Part shown: piece by piece, positions 19,599-30,318 of the stretch
How positions within the stretch are numbered: position 1 is the first letter of the stretch
Layout: each line of letters begins with the position of its first letter
Origin: Burkholderia sp. WSM2232
Lineage (GTDB): Bacteria; Pseudomonadota; Gammaproteobacteria; Burkholderiales; Burkholderiaceae
NCBI RefSeq assembly: GCF_000472545.1
Contig: NZ_AWZV01000006.1
Span: forward strand, 124,223-188,222
Reading direction: 5' to 3'
Length of the DNA: 64,000 nt
Made by a program: the position numbers and the translations under genes
Notes under the pieces: model-generated
Told to the model about the DNA's origin: nothing
Database searches by the model: none
Seen by the model: the letters and a program-made list of their open reading frames with translations, nothing else

Positions 19599-19600
19599 TC

Positions 19601-20140
19601 ATGGCCGAACTTGCAACCATCGCCCGTCCGTACGCAGAAGCGCTGTTTGGCGTGGCCGAAGCTGGTGACATCGCCGCCTGGTCCACGCTCGTGCAGGAGC
19701 TGGCACAGGTTGCGCGTCTGCCCGAAGTGCTGTCGATCGCCTCGAGCCCGAAAGTAAGCCGCGCCCAGGTCAGCGAACTGCTGCTGGCTGCGGTCAAGTC
19801 GCCGCTCAAGGACAACGCGCAAGCGAAAAATCTGGTGCAAATGCTGGTGGACAACCATCGCCTGCAATTGCTGCCGGAAATCGCCGTGCAGTTCGAAGAG
19901 TTGAAGAACGCCCGCGAAGGGGCGGCCGATGTGCTGATTACCAGCGCATTCCCGCTCGAAGGCGCGCAGTTGAACGACCTCGTCGCAAGTCTCGAACGCA
20001 AGTTCAAACGCAAGCTGAAGCCGACGGTCGAGGTCGATTCGTCGCTGATCGGCGGCGTGCGCGTGACGGTCGGCGACGAAGTGCTCGATACCTCGGTCCG
20101 CGCGCGGCTTGCCAGCATGCAAACGGCTCTGACGGCGTAA
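19601..20140 (+). CDS. atpH: ATP synthase F1 subunit delta
   Basis: A 179-residue soluble protein that links the b stalk to the alpha/beta head. The N-terminus [16 protein letters not shown] and the C-terminal [19 protein letters not shown] are family signatures. It follows atpF with a two-base gap. Confidence 0.96.
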   Translation: MAELATIARPYAEALFGVAEAGDIAAWSTLVQELAQVARLPEVLSIASSPKVSRAQVSELLLAAVKSPLKDNAQAKNLVQMLVDNHRLQLLPEIAVQFEELKNAREGAADVLITSAFPLEGAQLNDLVASLERKFKRKLKPTVEVDSSLIGGVRVTVGDEVLDTSVRARLASMQTALTA

Positions 20141-20195
20141 AGCGCCTCGCGCCAGGCGGCTGGCACGCAACAGAATTGACTATCAGGAGCGAATA

Positions 20196-21737
20196 ATGCA
20201 ACTCAATCCCTCTGAGATCAGCGAGCTGATCAAGAGCCGGATCCAGGGCCTTGAAGCGAGCGCAGACGTTCGCAACCAGGGCACCGTGATCTCCGTGACC
20301 GACGGTATCGTGCGTATTCACGGTCTGTCGGAAGTGATGCAGGGCGAAATGCTCGAATTTCCGGGCAACACGTTCGGCCTCGCACTGAACCTCGAGCGCG
20401 ACTCGGTCGGCGCCGTGATCCTGGGCGAGTACGAGCACATCTCGGAAGGCGACATCGTCAAGACGACGGGCCGCATTCTGGAAGTGCCGGTGGGCCCGGA
20501 ACTGCTCGGCCGCGTGGTCGACGCGCTCGGTAACCCGATCGACGGCAAAGGCCCGATCAACGCGAAGAAGACCGACGCAATCGAAAAGATCGCTCCGGGT
20601 GTGATCTGGCGTAAGTCGGTTTCGGAACCGGTCCAAACCGGTCTGAAGTCGATCGACGCGATGGTGCCGGTTGGCCGTGGCCAGCGTGAGCTGATCATCG
20701 GCGACCGCCAGTGCGGCAAGACCGCAGTCGCAGTCGACGCGATCATCAACCAGAAGGGCAAGAACCTCTTCTGTATCTACGTCGCGATCGGCCAGAAGGC
20801 TTCGTCGATCATGAACGTGGTCCGCAAGCTCGAAGAAACCGGCGCGCTGGAATACACGATCGTCGTCGCTGCTTCGGCCTCAGAATCGGCTGCCATGCAG
20901 TACCTGGCACCGTACGCCGGCTGCACGATGGGCGAATACTTCCGCGACCGCGGCCAGGACGCGCTGATCGTTTACGACGACTTGACCAAGCAGGCTTGGG
21001 CATACCGTCAGATCTCGCTGCTGCTGCGCCGTCCGCCGGGCCGGGAAGCATACCCGGGTGACGTGTTCTATCTGCACTCGCGTCTGTTGGAACGTGCTGC
21101 TCGCGTCTCGGAAGAGTACGTCGAGAAGTTCACCAACGGTGAGGTGAAGGGCAAGAGCGGCTCGCTAACGGCACTGCCGGTCATTGAAACGCAGGCAGGC
21201 GACGTGACGGCATTCGTTCCGACGAACGTGATCTCGATTACCGACGGCCAGATCTTCCTCGAAACCGACCTCTTCAACGCAGGTATCCGCCCGGCAATTA
21301 ACGCCGGTGTGTCGGTGTCGCGCGTTGGTGGTGCGGCTCAGACCAAGGTCGTGAAGAAGCTGTCGGGCGGTATCCGTACCGACCTCGCACAGTACCGTGA
21401 ACTCGCAGCGTTCGCGCAGTTCGCGTCAGACCTCGACGAAGCCACCCGCAAGCAGCTGGAGCGCGGCCGCCGCGTGACGGAACTGCTGAAGCAGCCGCAG
21501 TATCAGCCGCTGCAGGTGTGGGAACTGGCTATCTCGCTGTTCGCCGCGAACAACGGCTACCTCGACGATCTGGAGGTGTCGCAAGTTCTGCCGTTCGAAA
21601 AAGGCCTGCGCGAATACCTGAAGTCGAGCCACGCTGACCTGGTCAAGCGCATCGAAGACAACAAGGAACTCTCGAAGGACGACGAAGGCCTGCTGCACAC
21701 GGCCCTCAAAGACTTCAAGAAGTCCGGCGCTTATTGA
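20196..21737 (+). CDS. atpA: ATP synthase F1 subunit alpha
   Basis: A 513-residue non-catalytic nucleotide-binding subunit. The P-loop reads GDRQCGKT (169-176), with Cys173 where most orthologs I know have Thr; the position is a free one in the Walker consensus, so function should be kept. The [20 protein letters not shown] and [16 protein letters not shown] regions are as expected. ATG 20196 follows CAGGAG. Length is normal for the family. Confidence 0.97.
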   Translation: MQLNPSEISELIKSRIQGLEASADVRNQGTVISVTDGIVRIHGLSEVMQGEMLEFPGNTFGLALNLERDSVGAVILGEYEHISEGDIVKTTGRILEVPVGPELLGRVVDALGNPIDGKGPINAKKTDAIEKIAPGVIWRKSVSEPVQTGLKSIDAMVPVGRGQRELIIGDRQCGKTAVAVDAIINQKGKNLFCIYVAIGQKASSIMNVVRKLEETGALEYTIVVAASASESAAMQYLAPYAGCTMGEYFRDRGQDALIVYDDLTKQAWAYRQISLLLRRPPGREAYPGDVFYLHSRLLERAARVSEEYVEKFTNGEVKGKSGSLTALPVIETQAGDVTAFVPTNVISITDGQIFLETDLFNAGIRPAINAGVSVSRVGGAAQTKVVKKLSGGIRTDLAQYRELAAFAQFASDLDEATRKQLERGRRVTELLKQPQYQPLQVWELAISLFAANNGYLDDLEVSQVLPFEKGLREYLKSSHADLVKRIEDNKELSKDDEGLLHTALKDFKKSGAY

Positions 21738-21876
21738 TCCGCAAGTGATCCGCAAGGCATAAGCGGACCTCGAAGCGGCGTGCGCTGCATGTGAATGCCG
21801 CCGCGCTGCTTCGATCGCTTTGCATGGGACCCGGGTAAGCAATACGGCGCTCACTCGGGCCGACAAGGAGCAAGCA

Positions 21877-22761
21877 ATGGCTGGAATGAAGGAAATTCGC
21901 GGCAAGATCAAGAGCGTGCAAAACACGCGCAAGATCACGAAAGCGATGGAGATGGTGGCGGCATCGAAGATGCGCCGCGCTCAGGAGCGCATGCGCGCTG
22001 CTCGCCCGTATGCCGACAAGGTCCGCGATATCGCTGCACACATGAGCCGTGCGAACCCGGAGTATCGTCACCCGTTCATGGTGTCGAACGAAGGCGCGAA
22101 GACGGCGGGCATCATCCTCGTCACGACCGACAAGGGTCTGTGCGGTGGCATGAACACCAACGTGCTGCGGGCGGCGCTGCAGAAGTTCAAGGAACTGGAA
22201 GGACAGGGTAAGACGATCGAGGCAACTGCGATCGGCACCAAGGGTCTGGGTTTCCTGAACCGCTTGCGCGCCAAGGTGGTGTCCAATGTCGTGCATCTGG
22301 GCGATACGCCGCATCTGGAAAAGCTGATCGGCGCGGTGAAGGTGCAGCTCGATCTGTACTCGGAAGGCAAGGTTTCGGCGGTGTATCTCGCATACACGCG
22401 CTTCGTCAATACGATGAAGCAGGAGCCGGTGATCGAGCAACTGCTGCCGCTCGCGGCAGATCAGTTCGAGCGCAAGGAAGAGCAGGGCGCGACGCCAAGC
22501 ACCCAGTGGGACTACATCTACGAGCCGGACGCGCAGGCAGTGGTGGACGAACTGCTGGTGCGTTATGTCGAGGCGCTGGTCTATCAGGCCGTCGCGGAAA
22601 ACATGGCATCGGAGCAGTCGGCCCGTATGGTCGCAATGAAGGCCGCTTCGGACAACGCGAAGACGGTCATCAACGAACTGCAGCTTGTGTATAACAAGAG
22701 CCGTCAGGCCGCGATCACGAAAGAACTGTCGGAAATCGTCGGTGGCGCGGCGGCCGTCTGA
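21877..22761 (+). CDS. atpG: ATP synthase F1 subunit gamma
   Basis: A 294-residue central rotor shaft. It begins [20 protein letters not shown] and ends with the conserved helix [17 protein letters not shown]...[20 protein letters not shown] 21877 follows AAGGAG at 21865-21870; in-frame upstream codons would add unconserved residues. Confidence 0.97.
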   Translation: MAGMKEIRGKIKSVQNTRKITKAMEMVAASKMRRAQERMRAARPYADKVRDIAAHMSRANPEYRHPFMVSNEGAKTAGIILVTTDKGLCGGMNTNVLRAALQKFKELEGQGKTIEATAIGTKGLGFLNRLRAKVVSNVVHLGDTPHLEKLIGAVKVQLDLYSEGKVSAVYLAYTRFVNTMKQEPVIEQLLPLAADQFERKEEQGATPSTQWDYIYEPDAQAVVDELLVRYVEALVYQAVAENMASEQSARMVAMKAASDNAKTVINELQLVYNKSRQAAITKELSEIVGGAAAV

Positions 22762-22870
22762 CCTTGATGGTCAGCCATGTCGCCTTGCGTGCGCCCTTGA
22801 GGCGCACCGTCCAGGCAACCGGTCTGGGCGATTCCATCGAAACAGCGCCTTTGCGCGAGTGAAGAATTGA

Positions 22871-24283
<1,413 letters not shown>

Positions 24284-24394
24284 AGGTCGGGTGGAACGAA
24301 GCGGACGCCGGCGTCCGCGCGGTAACTGCCAAGTGGCAGTTTTCGCACAACCGGCGTCTTCACTACGCTCAACCCGCCACAGGAGTCGACACAT

Positions 24395-24820
24395 ATGGCA
24401 ACTATCAAAGTAGACGTCGTCAGCGCGGAAGAGCAGATCTTCTCGGGCCAGGCGAAGTTCGTCGCGCTGCCGGGCGAAGCGGGTGAACTCGGCATTCTGC
24501 CGGGCCACACGCCGCTGATCACGCGGATTCGTCCGGGCGCGGTGCGCATCGAGGCTGAAAACGGCGAAGAAGAGTTTGTGTTCGTCGCCGGCGGCATACT
24601 TGAAATCCAGCCGGGCGCTGTGACGGTTCTTGCCGACACCGCTATCCGCGGCAAGGATCTCGACGAAGCCAAGGCTGAAGACGCACGCAAGCGTGCGGAA
24701 GAAGCGCTGCAGAACACGGGCTCGAACCTCGAGTACGCAACCGCCCAGGCGGAACTGGCGTATGCGACGGCTCAACTCGCTGCGATCCAGCGTCTGCGCA
24801 AGCTGCGCGGTCAAAGCTAA
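24395..24820 (+). CDS. atpC: ATP synthase F1 subunit epsilon
   Basis: A 141-residue subunit that couples gamma to the c-ring and can inhibit hydrolysis. The N-terminal beta domain ([18 protein letters not shown]) is followed by a helical hairpin rich in Ala and Glu. CAGGAG precedes ATG 24395. It closes the operon; a terminator follows. Confidence 0.96.
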   Translation: MATIKVDVVSAEEQIFSGQAKFVALPGEAGELGILPGHTPLITRIRPGAVRIEAENGEEEFVFVAGGILEIQPGAVTVLADTAIRGKDLDEAKAEDARKRAEEALQNTGSNLEYATAQAELAYATAQLAAIQRLRKLRGQS

Positions 24821-24836
24821 GCAGCACGTATCAAAG

Positions 24837-24866
24837 AAAAAGCGGCCCTTGTGGCTGCTTTTTTTT
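24837..24866 (+). terminator. terminator of the atp operon
   Basis: An AAAAAGCGGCC arm pairs, with one G-T wobble, with GGCTGCTTTTTTTT. Confidence 0.8.
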
Positions 24867-25060
24867 GGCTCCGACTTGACGTTTACGGAAAGGTCAGCGA
24901 GATTGTCAGTCGCCGAACTGGCGGTCCAACTGCGGCGAGACCTGTGGCGCGAGGCGCTGGATTCCTGCGGGTAAGACTTGATGCCGGACGGGCGCGCGCC
25001 GGTGGCACAATCGGTTTCAAATTCATTTCAATAGGGCGATCTGCTCACGGAGACAGCACC

Positions 25061-26791
25061 ATGGCAACGCAAATGTCAGGCGAAGGCGCAATCATCGAGC
25101 CGAAAGACGGACTTTCATATGTCCGCGGATCGACAGACATTCCGTTGAGCGAGGCGACCATCGGCGAGTTTTTGCGCGAGACCGTCGGGCGCTTCCCGGA
25201 CCGCCCGGCCGTGGTGTTCCGCGAGCAGCGAATTCGGTGGACATGGAAAGAGTTCGCCGAAGAAGTCGACGTGCTGGCCGCTGGATTCCTCGCGCTTGGC
25301 ATCGTCAAAGGCGACCGGGTGGGTATCTGGTCGCCCAATCGTGTGGAATGGCTGCTGACCCAGTTTGCGACCGCGCGCATCGGCGCGGTGCTGGTGAACA
25401 TCAATCCTGCCTATCGGCTGGCTGAACTCGAATACGCGCTGAACAAAGTCGGTTGCAAGGCGATTGTCGCGGCCGAGCGCTTCAAGACGTCGATGTACCT
25501 GGAAATGCTGCAGCAACTCGCGCCCGAACTCGCGACGCACACGCCTGGCGAACTGCACGCGGCAAGGTTGCCGGAGTTGCGCTACGTCATTCGCATGTGC
25601 GACACCGAAACGCCGGGCATGCTGAGTTTCTCCGACGTGATCGAGCAGGGGCGCGCGACACTCGACGTTGCGAAGCTCGACGCGATAGCGGCAACGTTGT
25701 CCTGCCACGAGCCGATCAATATCCAGTTCACCAGCGGCACGACCGGCAACCCGAAGGGCGCGACGCTTACGCACAGCAACGTGGTCAACAACGCGCGTTA
25801 TATCGCGATGGCGATGAACCTGAGTGAGCAGGACGCGCTGTGCATCCCCGTGCCGCTCTATCACTGCTTTGGCATGGTGCTCGCGGTACTGGCGTGCGTC
25901 TCCGTGGGCGCCAACATGGTGTTCCCGGGCGAGGGCTTCGATCCTGCGGCAACTCTGGCGGCCGTCGCTGAGGAGAGGTGCACGGCATTGCACGGCGTGC
26001 CCACCATGTTCATTGCCGAACTCGATCATCCGGACTTTGCTTCATACGACCTCTCACGCTTGCGCACGGGAATCATGGCGGGCTCGCCGTGCCCCATCGA
26101 GACGATGAAGAAGGTGGTCTCCAGGATGCATCTGAACGAGATCACGATTGCATACGGCATGACTGAGACAAGCCCGGTCTCATTCCAGAGCTCGACGACC
26201 GATCCGCTCGACAAGCGCACCACCACCGTCGGCCGGATTCAGCCGCATCTCGAGGTGAAAATCATCGATTCCCTGGGCAACGTCGTACCCGTCGGTCAAA
26301 TCGGCGAGCTTTGTACGCGCGGCTATTCGGTGATGCAAGGCTACTGGGGCGACGAAGAAAAAACGCGCGAGAGCGTCGTGGACGGCTGGATGCATACCGG
26401 AGACCTGGCCACGCTGGACGCCGAAGGCTATTGCAATATCGTCGGCCGCCTAAAGGACATGCTGATTCGCGGCGGCGAAAACGTCTACCCGCGCGAGATC
26501 GAGGAATTCCTGTTCCGCCACCCGAAAATTCAGAGCGTGCAGGTGTTCGGCGTGCCGGACTCCAAATACGGCGAAGAAGTGTGCGCTTGGGTCGTCCTGC
26601 ATGCTGGCGAGCACGCCACGGCGGAGGAGATCCAGCAGTTCTGTCATGGCCAGATCGCGCACTACAAGGTGCCGAAGTACATCCGCTTTGTCGACGAACT
26701 GCCGATGACCGTGACTGGAAAAGTGCAGAAGTTCGTGATGCGCCAGCGCATGATTGACGAGCTTAAGCTGCAGGAAGGGAAGACTGCCTGA
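25061..26791 (+). CDS. AMP-dependent acyl-CoA synthetase
   Basis: A 576-residue ANL-family ligase that activates a carboxylic acid with ATP and CoA. The AMP-binding motif [19 protein letters not shown], the [10 protein letters not shown] motif, [13 protein letters not shown] and the C-terminal catalytic lysine region [10 protein letters not shown] are all present. Its overall pattern fits medium/long-chain FadD- or ACSF2-like enzymes. ATG 25061 follows CGGAGA. It is monocistronic between the atp terminator and a hairpin at 26821. The exact substrate is open. Confidence 0.88.
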   Translation: MATQMSGEGAIIEPKDGLSYVRGSTDIPLSEATIGEFLRETVGRFPDRPAVVFREQRIRWTWKEFAEEVDVLAAGFLALGIVKGDRVGIWSPNRVEWLLTQFATARIGAVLVNINPAYRLAELEYALNKVGCKAIVAAERFKTSMYLEMLQQLAPELATHTPGELHAARLPELRYVIRMCDTETPGMLSFSDVIEQGRATLDVAKLDAIAATLSCHEPINIQFTSGTTGNPKGATLTHSNVVNNARYIAMAMNLSEQDALCIPVPLYHCFGMVLAVLACVSVGANMVFPGEGFDPAATLAAVAEERCTALHGVPTMFIAELDHPDFASYDLSRLRTGIMAGSPCPIETMKKVVSRMHLNEITIAYGMTETSPVSFQSSTTDPLDKRTTTVGRIQPHLEVKIIDSLGNVVPVGQIGELCTRGYSVMQGYWGDEEKTRESVVDGWMHTGDLATLDAEGYCNIVGRLKDMLIRGGENVYPREIEEFLFRHPKIQSVQVFGVPDSKYGEEVCAWVVLHAGEHATAEEIQQFCHGQIAHYKVPKYIRFVDELPMTVTGKVQKFVMRQRMIDELKLQEGKTA

Positions 26792-26820
26792 TTGGACGAC
26801 GCACGGCGGTAGCGCTGCAG

Positions 26821-26843
26821 AAGGCCGCCGCAGAGCGGCCTTT
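26821..26843 (+). terminator. hairpin after acyl-CoA ligase gene
   Basis: AAGGCCGC (26821-26828) pairs with GCGGCCTT (26835-26842); only three T follow, so it is a modest terminator. Confidence 0.55.
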
Positions 26844-26950
26844 CCATTGAAGCCAACGATGCGAATCCCGCGCGCGGGCACAACATCGATCAGATGCGAA
26901 ATAGCCGGTAAAAGATGCTATCTTGCACTGCGCAAACGTTTGGCAAGACG

Positions 26951-27299
26951 AAAAAAAAGCGGGCCTGGAGCCCGCTAAAAACCACACGCTACGGGGTTAG
27001 CGCGAGGAGACCAAAGTAGGAACCGACTAAGACGACGACCCGGCGTCGACTACGGTCCCAGCAAGGATGCCCCTTCTCAGGGCTTCGGCATACGCCGACC
27101 GGCAAGTGCATCGTATCCGCTCACACCACGCACCCAGCCACATCCGTGTTGAAACCGTTGAGGGCATTGTGGGCGAATTACCTGGACAGCGCCGTAACAA
27201 AGTGTTTCAGGTTGTAACGCCCGCCAGATAAGGCGCTGCGGGATTTATTGCGTAGAAGAACCACGAAATCAGTATATTTTACCGATGACTGCAGGGCAA
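26951..27299 (-). ncRNA. candidate small RNA transcription unit
   Basis: On the minus strand a good promoter (TTGCCC at 27299-27294, 17-base spacer, TATACT at 27276-27271) and a strong terminator (stem 26976-26970/26964-26958, then eight T) frame about 310 bases without a normal-sized gene. Inside lies an open frame for 40 residues (27111-26989) ending GSYFGLLALTP, with only a weak ribosome site. GTAAC direct repeats 20 bases apart (27194, 27214, plus strand) sit inside the predicted transcript. I do not recognise it as 6S, tmRNA or RNase P RNA. The rest of the gap, 27300-27713, shows nothing convincing. Confidence 0.55.
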
Positions 27300-27713
27300 T
27301 TTAATACGGTTGTTTAATGATATTCGCGAAGCATACCGCCGCATAAACCGTTAAGCCGATTCCGCATGAAATGGTTGCGTCCTCATCTTTTGGGTGGCGA
27401 ATTGCCGCTGTTACAACTGTCTCAGGCGCCCCAGGATTTTTCGTTTGCTAACGTCGCACGGCAAATGCGCCGCAACATAGATCGGGCAATTCGCAGATCC
27501 ACAAGGGGCTCGTTCACTGGCCGCCCTGAAAATGACCGCCGCTGCCTGGTCCAGAAGCTCAGAAAGCCTGGCGTTACACAATGTAGGCCACGCGCCGCCG
27601 CGAGTCCCGCCGGGGCGCTGGCTGCCAGTGCGCGCGACCAATGACGGGCGCTGAACAGGCACATCGCGCGCCTCGCGCCGCTCGCGACCGGCTCAAACCC
27701 CTCGCGTGTGACT

Positions 27714-28529
27714 TCACTTCAACCACTTATCGGTCACAGCCTGATACTCGCCGGTAGCCCGGGCCAGATGCAGCCACTGATCGACGTACTGCTGGAATGC
27801 CACGTCACCGCGTGGCAGCAGCCACGCTTTTTCGCCGTACTGGAACGGCTTGTCGGGGTGCACCGAGCAAAGTCCCGGATTCAGCTTTTGTTGCAGCAGG
27901 GTCTCGGACGCGTCCGTCACCATCACATCGGCCTTGCCAGCGAGAATCTGCTTGAAGATCGTCACGTTGTCCGGATAGACCGTCAGGTTCGCGTGCGAAA
28001 AGAACTGCTTCGCGAGACGCTCGTTGGTGCCGCCCGGATTCACGATCACGCGCGTCGCCGGCTGATCGATCTGCGCCACGGTCTGGTACTTGTTGACGTC
28101 GTCGCACCGAACAATAGGCGTTTTGCCGTCGACCATATAAGCCTGCGTGAAGAACGCGCGCTTTTGCCGCTCGAGCGTCGGCGACACTCCGCCCACCCCG
28201 ATATCGCATCTCGCGACGAAATCGTTCATCAAGTTCGGCCATGAGGTCTTGACGTACTCTGCCTTCACACCGAGCGACTTCGCAAGCGACTCGGTCATGT
28301 CGATGTCGATCCCCTCGAACTGGCCATCTGTCTTGTAAAACGAGTACGGCTTGTAGTCCCCGGTGGTGCATGCGCGCAGTGTGCCGCGAGCGAGAATTTC
28401 GTCGAGCCGCGAAGCCGTGGGAGCAGTCGAAGCCGTGCCGCCAGTAGCGGACGCCTGCGCCTGAGCGGCGCCGCTATGAACCAGAACGCCCGTCAGCGCG
28501 CCGAGCAGTGCGAGTGCAACTTTGTTCAT
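27714..28529 (-). CDS. pheC: periplasmic cyclohexadienyl dehydratase (PheC type)
   Basis: A 271-residue exported protein of the SBP_bac_3 fold, signal peptide ending AAQAQA. It shares the diagnostic blocks of Pseudomonas aeruginosa PheC: TTGDYKPYSF, TSWPNLMNDF, IVNPGGTNE, YPDNVTIFKQI and KPFQYGEKAWLLPR. The catalytic general-acid glutamate of PheC lies in TDAxE and is present here as Glu209 (TDASE), which argues for dehydratase rather than transport function. The reaction would be prephenate to phenylpyruvate (and arogenate to phenylalanine) in the periplasm. AAAGGAGACACC precedes the start. No transporter genes lie beside it. Plain amino-acid binding remains possible. Confidence 0.8.
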   Translation of the reverse strand: MNKVALALLGALTGVLVHSGAAQAQASATGGTASTAPTASRLDEILARGTLRACTTGDYKPYSFYKTDGQFEGIDIDMTESLAKSLGVKAEYVKTSWPNLMNDFVARCDIGVGGVSPTLERQKRAFFTQAYMVDGKTPIVRCDDVNKYQTVAQIDQPATRVIVNPGGTNERLAKQFFSHANLTVYPDNVTIFKQILAGKADVMVTDASETLLQQKLNPGLCSVHPDKPFQYGEKAWLLPRGDVAFQQYVDQWLHLARATGEYQAVTDKWLK

Positions 28530-28743
28530 GGTGTCTCCTTTCGTTATGTGTTGTTGTGCAGGTTTGGCGGATCATAGCCCTCCAGGTTGCCGGTGAACAT
28601 CGGTCGTTCGGCCAGGTTGCGTTAGGGCGGCAGCGTGCGCAAAATGGCTGAGACTATCGAGCTCCGCAGTTATTGCCCGCATCCAGCCAATGCGGCGGGC
28701 GTCCGTCCGGTAAAATGCCGCTTTGCCCTCAGTCGCACGCAAC

Positions 28744-29844
28744 GTGGCCCATAACCTCCTGAACGACACCTTCCTGCGCGCGCTGCTGCGCCAGCCCACC
28801 GACTACACACCTGTCTGGTTGATGCGGCAAGCCGGCCGCTATCTGCCGGAATACAACGCCACACGTTCTCGTGCGGGCAGTTTTCTCGGTCTGGCGAAAA
28901 ATCCGGCGTTCGCGACGGAAGTCACGCTGCAACCTCTCGAGCGCTATCCGCTCGACGCCGCGATTCTGTTTTCCGACATCCTCACGGTGCCGGACGCAAT
29001 GGGCCTCGGCCTCGAATTCGTCGCCGGCGAAGGGCCGACATTCGCGCGCCCCGTACGCACGGAAGACGATGTGGCGCGCCTCGCGGTGCCGGACATCGAC
29101 GCCACCTTGCGCTACGTGACCGACGCCGTGCGTGAGATTCGCCGCGCGCTAACGGACGCTCAAGGCCGGCAGCGCGTGCCGCTCATCGGCTTTTCGGGCA
29201 GCCCCTGGACCTTGGCCTGCTATATGGTGGAAGGCGGCGGCTCCGCGGACTTCCGCATCGTCAAGTCGATGCTGTATGCGCGCCCGGATCTGATGCATCG
29301 CATTCTCGAAATCAATGCAAATGCAGTCGCGGCTTATCTGAACGCGCAGATCGAAGCCGGCGCGCAGGCGGTGATGATCTTCGACACGTGGGGCGGAGCG
29401 CTTGCGGACGGCGCGTATCAACGCTTCTCGCTGCACTACATGCAGCGGGTCGTGAATCAGTTGACGCGCGAGCGCGACGGCGAGAAGGTGCCCGTCATCG
29501 CCTTCACGAAGGGCGGCGGGCTGTGGCTGGACGAAATCGCGGAGACGGGCGTCGATGCAGTCGGCCTCGACTGGACCGTGAATCTGCGCAAGGCACGCGA
29601 GCTTGTGGGCGGCAAGGTCGCCTTGCAGGGCAATATCGACCCGTCGGTGTTGTTCGCGCCGCCGGCGTCGATCCGCATGGAGGCGCGCGCGGTGCTGGAC
29701 AGCTTCGGCAATCATCCGGGGCATGTTTTCAACCTCGGTCACGGTATTTCGCAGTTCACGCCGCCGGAAAGCGTCGCCGAACTCGTTGACGAAGTGCATC
29801 GCCACAGCCGCGCCATTCGGAGCGGCGCTCACACACCGGGCTAA
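28744..29844 (+). CDS. hemE: uroporphyrinogen decarboxylase HemE
   Basis: A heme-pathway enzyme that decarboxylates the four acetate groups of uroporphyrinogen [18 protein letters not shown] near the N-terminus and [16 protein letters not shown] are the family signatures. The start is uncertain: GTG 28744 gives [15 protein letters not shown], which fits the family N-terminus, whereas TTG 28723 adds seven residues; neither has a clear ribosome site, and a TAAAAT element at 28711-28716 may be the -10. Length (366 residues) is normal. Confidence 0.95.
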   Translation: MAHNLLNDTFLRALLRQPTDYTPVWLMRQAGRYLPEYNATRSRAGSFLGLAKNPAFATEVTLQPLERYPLDAAILFSDILTVPDAMGLGLEFVAGEGPTFARPVRTEDDVARLAVPDIDATLRYVTDAVREIRRALTDAQGRQRVPLIGFSGSPWTLACYMVEGGGSADFRIVKSMLYARPDLMHRILEINANAVAAYLNAQIEAGAQAVMIFDTWGGALADGAYQRFSLHYMQRVVNQLTRERDGEKVPVIAFTKGGGLWLDEIAETGVDAVGLDWTVNLRKARELVGGKVALQGNIDPSVLFAPPASIRMEARAVLDSFGNHPGHVFNLGHGISQFTPPESVAELVDEVHRHSRAIRSGAHTPG

Positions 29845-29958
29845 TACCGTAACTTCTACCGCTTTTTGTTGCATTGCAATGCGCTGGGCTCCGGGACTAA
29901 GGGAAATTCGCGGTACGCGGGCCGCCCACAGGCACTCTGGCAGTTGTCAAGACTTGAC

Positions 29959-29967
29959 TTATACACA
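29959..29967 (+). promoter_or_regulatory. DnaA-box-like 9-mer (TTATACACA)
   Basis: It fits TTATNCACA. It is one of two such 9-mers in the 474-base hemE-priA gap. Confidence 0.4.
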
Positions 29968-30148
29968 TTCCTCACGTTGCGGCGCAGTAGAACGTTTAGT
30001 CGTGTCCCGACCCTTGCAAAGTGCTTGTTGGCATGATCTGAGCCTTGTCTGGCAAGGGTTTGACGGCTTCGGCGGGAAGTGTGCGGAACCCCACAGAAGG
30101 CCGCTGTGGCGCGGTTTTCGGGCCGTTCGGACGAAGTTCTCAACAAAG

Positions 30149-30157
30149 TTATCCACA
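30149..30157 (+). promoter_or_regulatory. perfect DnaA box (TTATCCACA)
   Basis: It is identical to the strong R1-type DnaA box and lies 160 bases upstream of priA. With the box at 29959 it could make DnaA a regulator of priA or titrate DnaA. The rest of the gap 29845-30318 holds a small AT-rich hairpin near 30205-30236 and no gene. Confidence 0.5.
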
Positions 30158-30318
30158 GGCGCGCGGGGGCAAAACCAATTGTTCAGCCGAATCCAAAACT
30201 TAGCGCCGAATTTGAAGTTTTACTTTAACTTCGGCCGGGCGGCTCATCGCGGTGCAAATCTCGGTGCCCGCTGCGGCCCCATGACGCGGCTCGCCGCAGC
30301 GGGCAGTCACGCCGCCGA

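Noticed and set aside
26951..27180. 6S RNA, tmRNA or RNase P RNA as identity of the minus-strand unit
   Set aside because: None of their conserved cores (tmRNA CCA-end and tRNA-like domain, RNase P helices, 6S long bubble hairpin) could be recognised.
27366..27644. A 92-codon plus-strand frame in the gap before pheC
   Set aside because: No ribosome-binding site, no domain pattern and no third-position bias typical of neighbouring genes.
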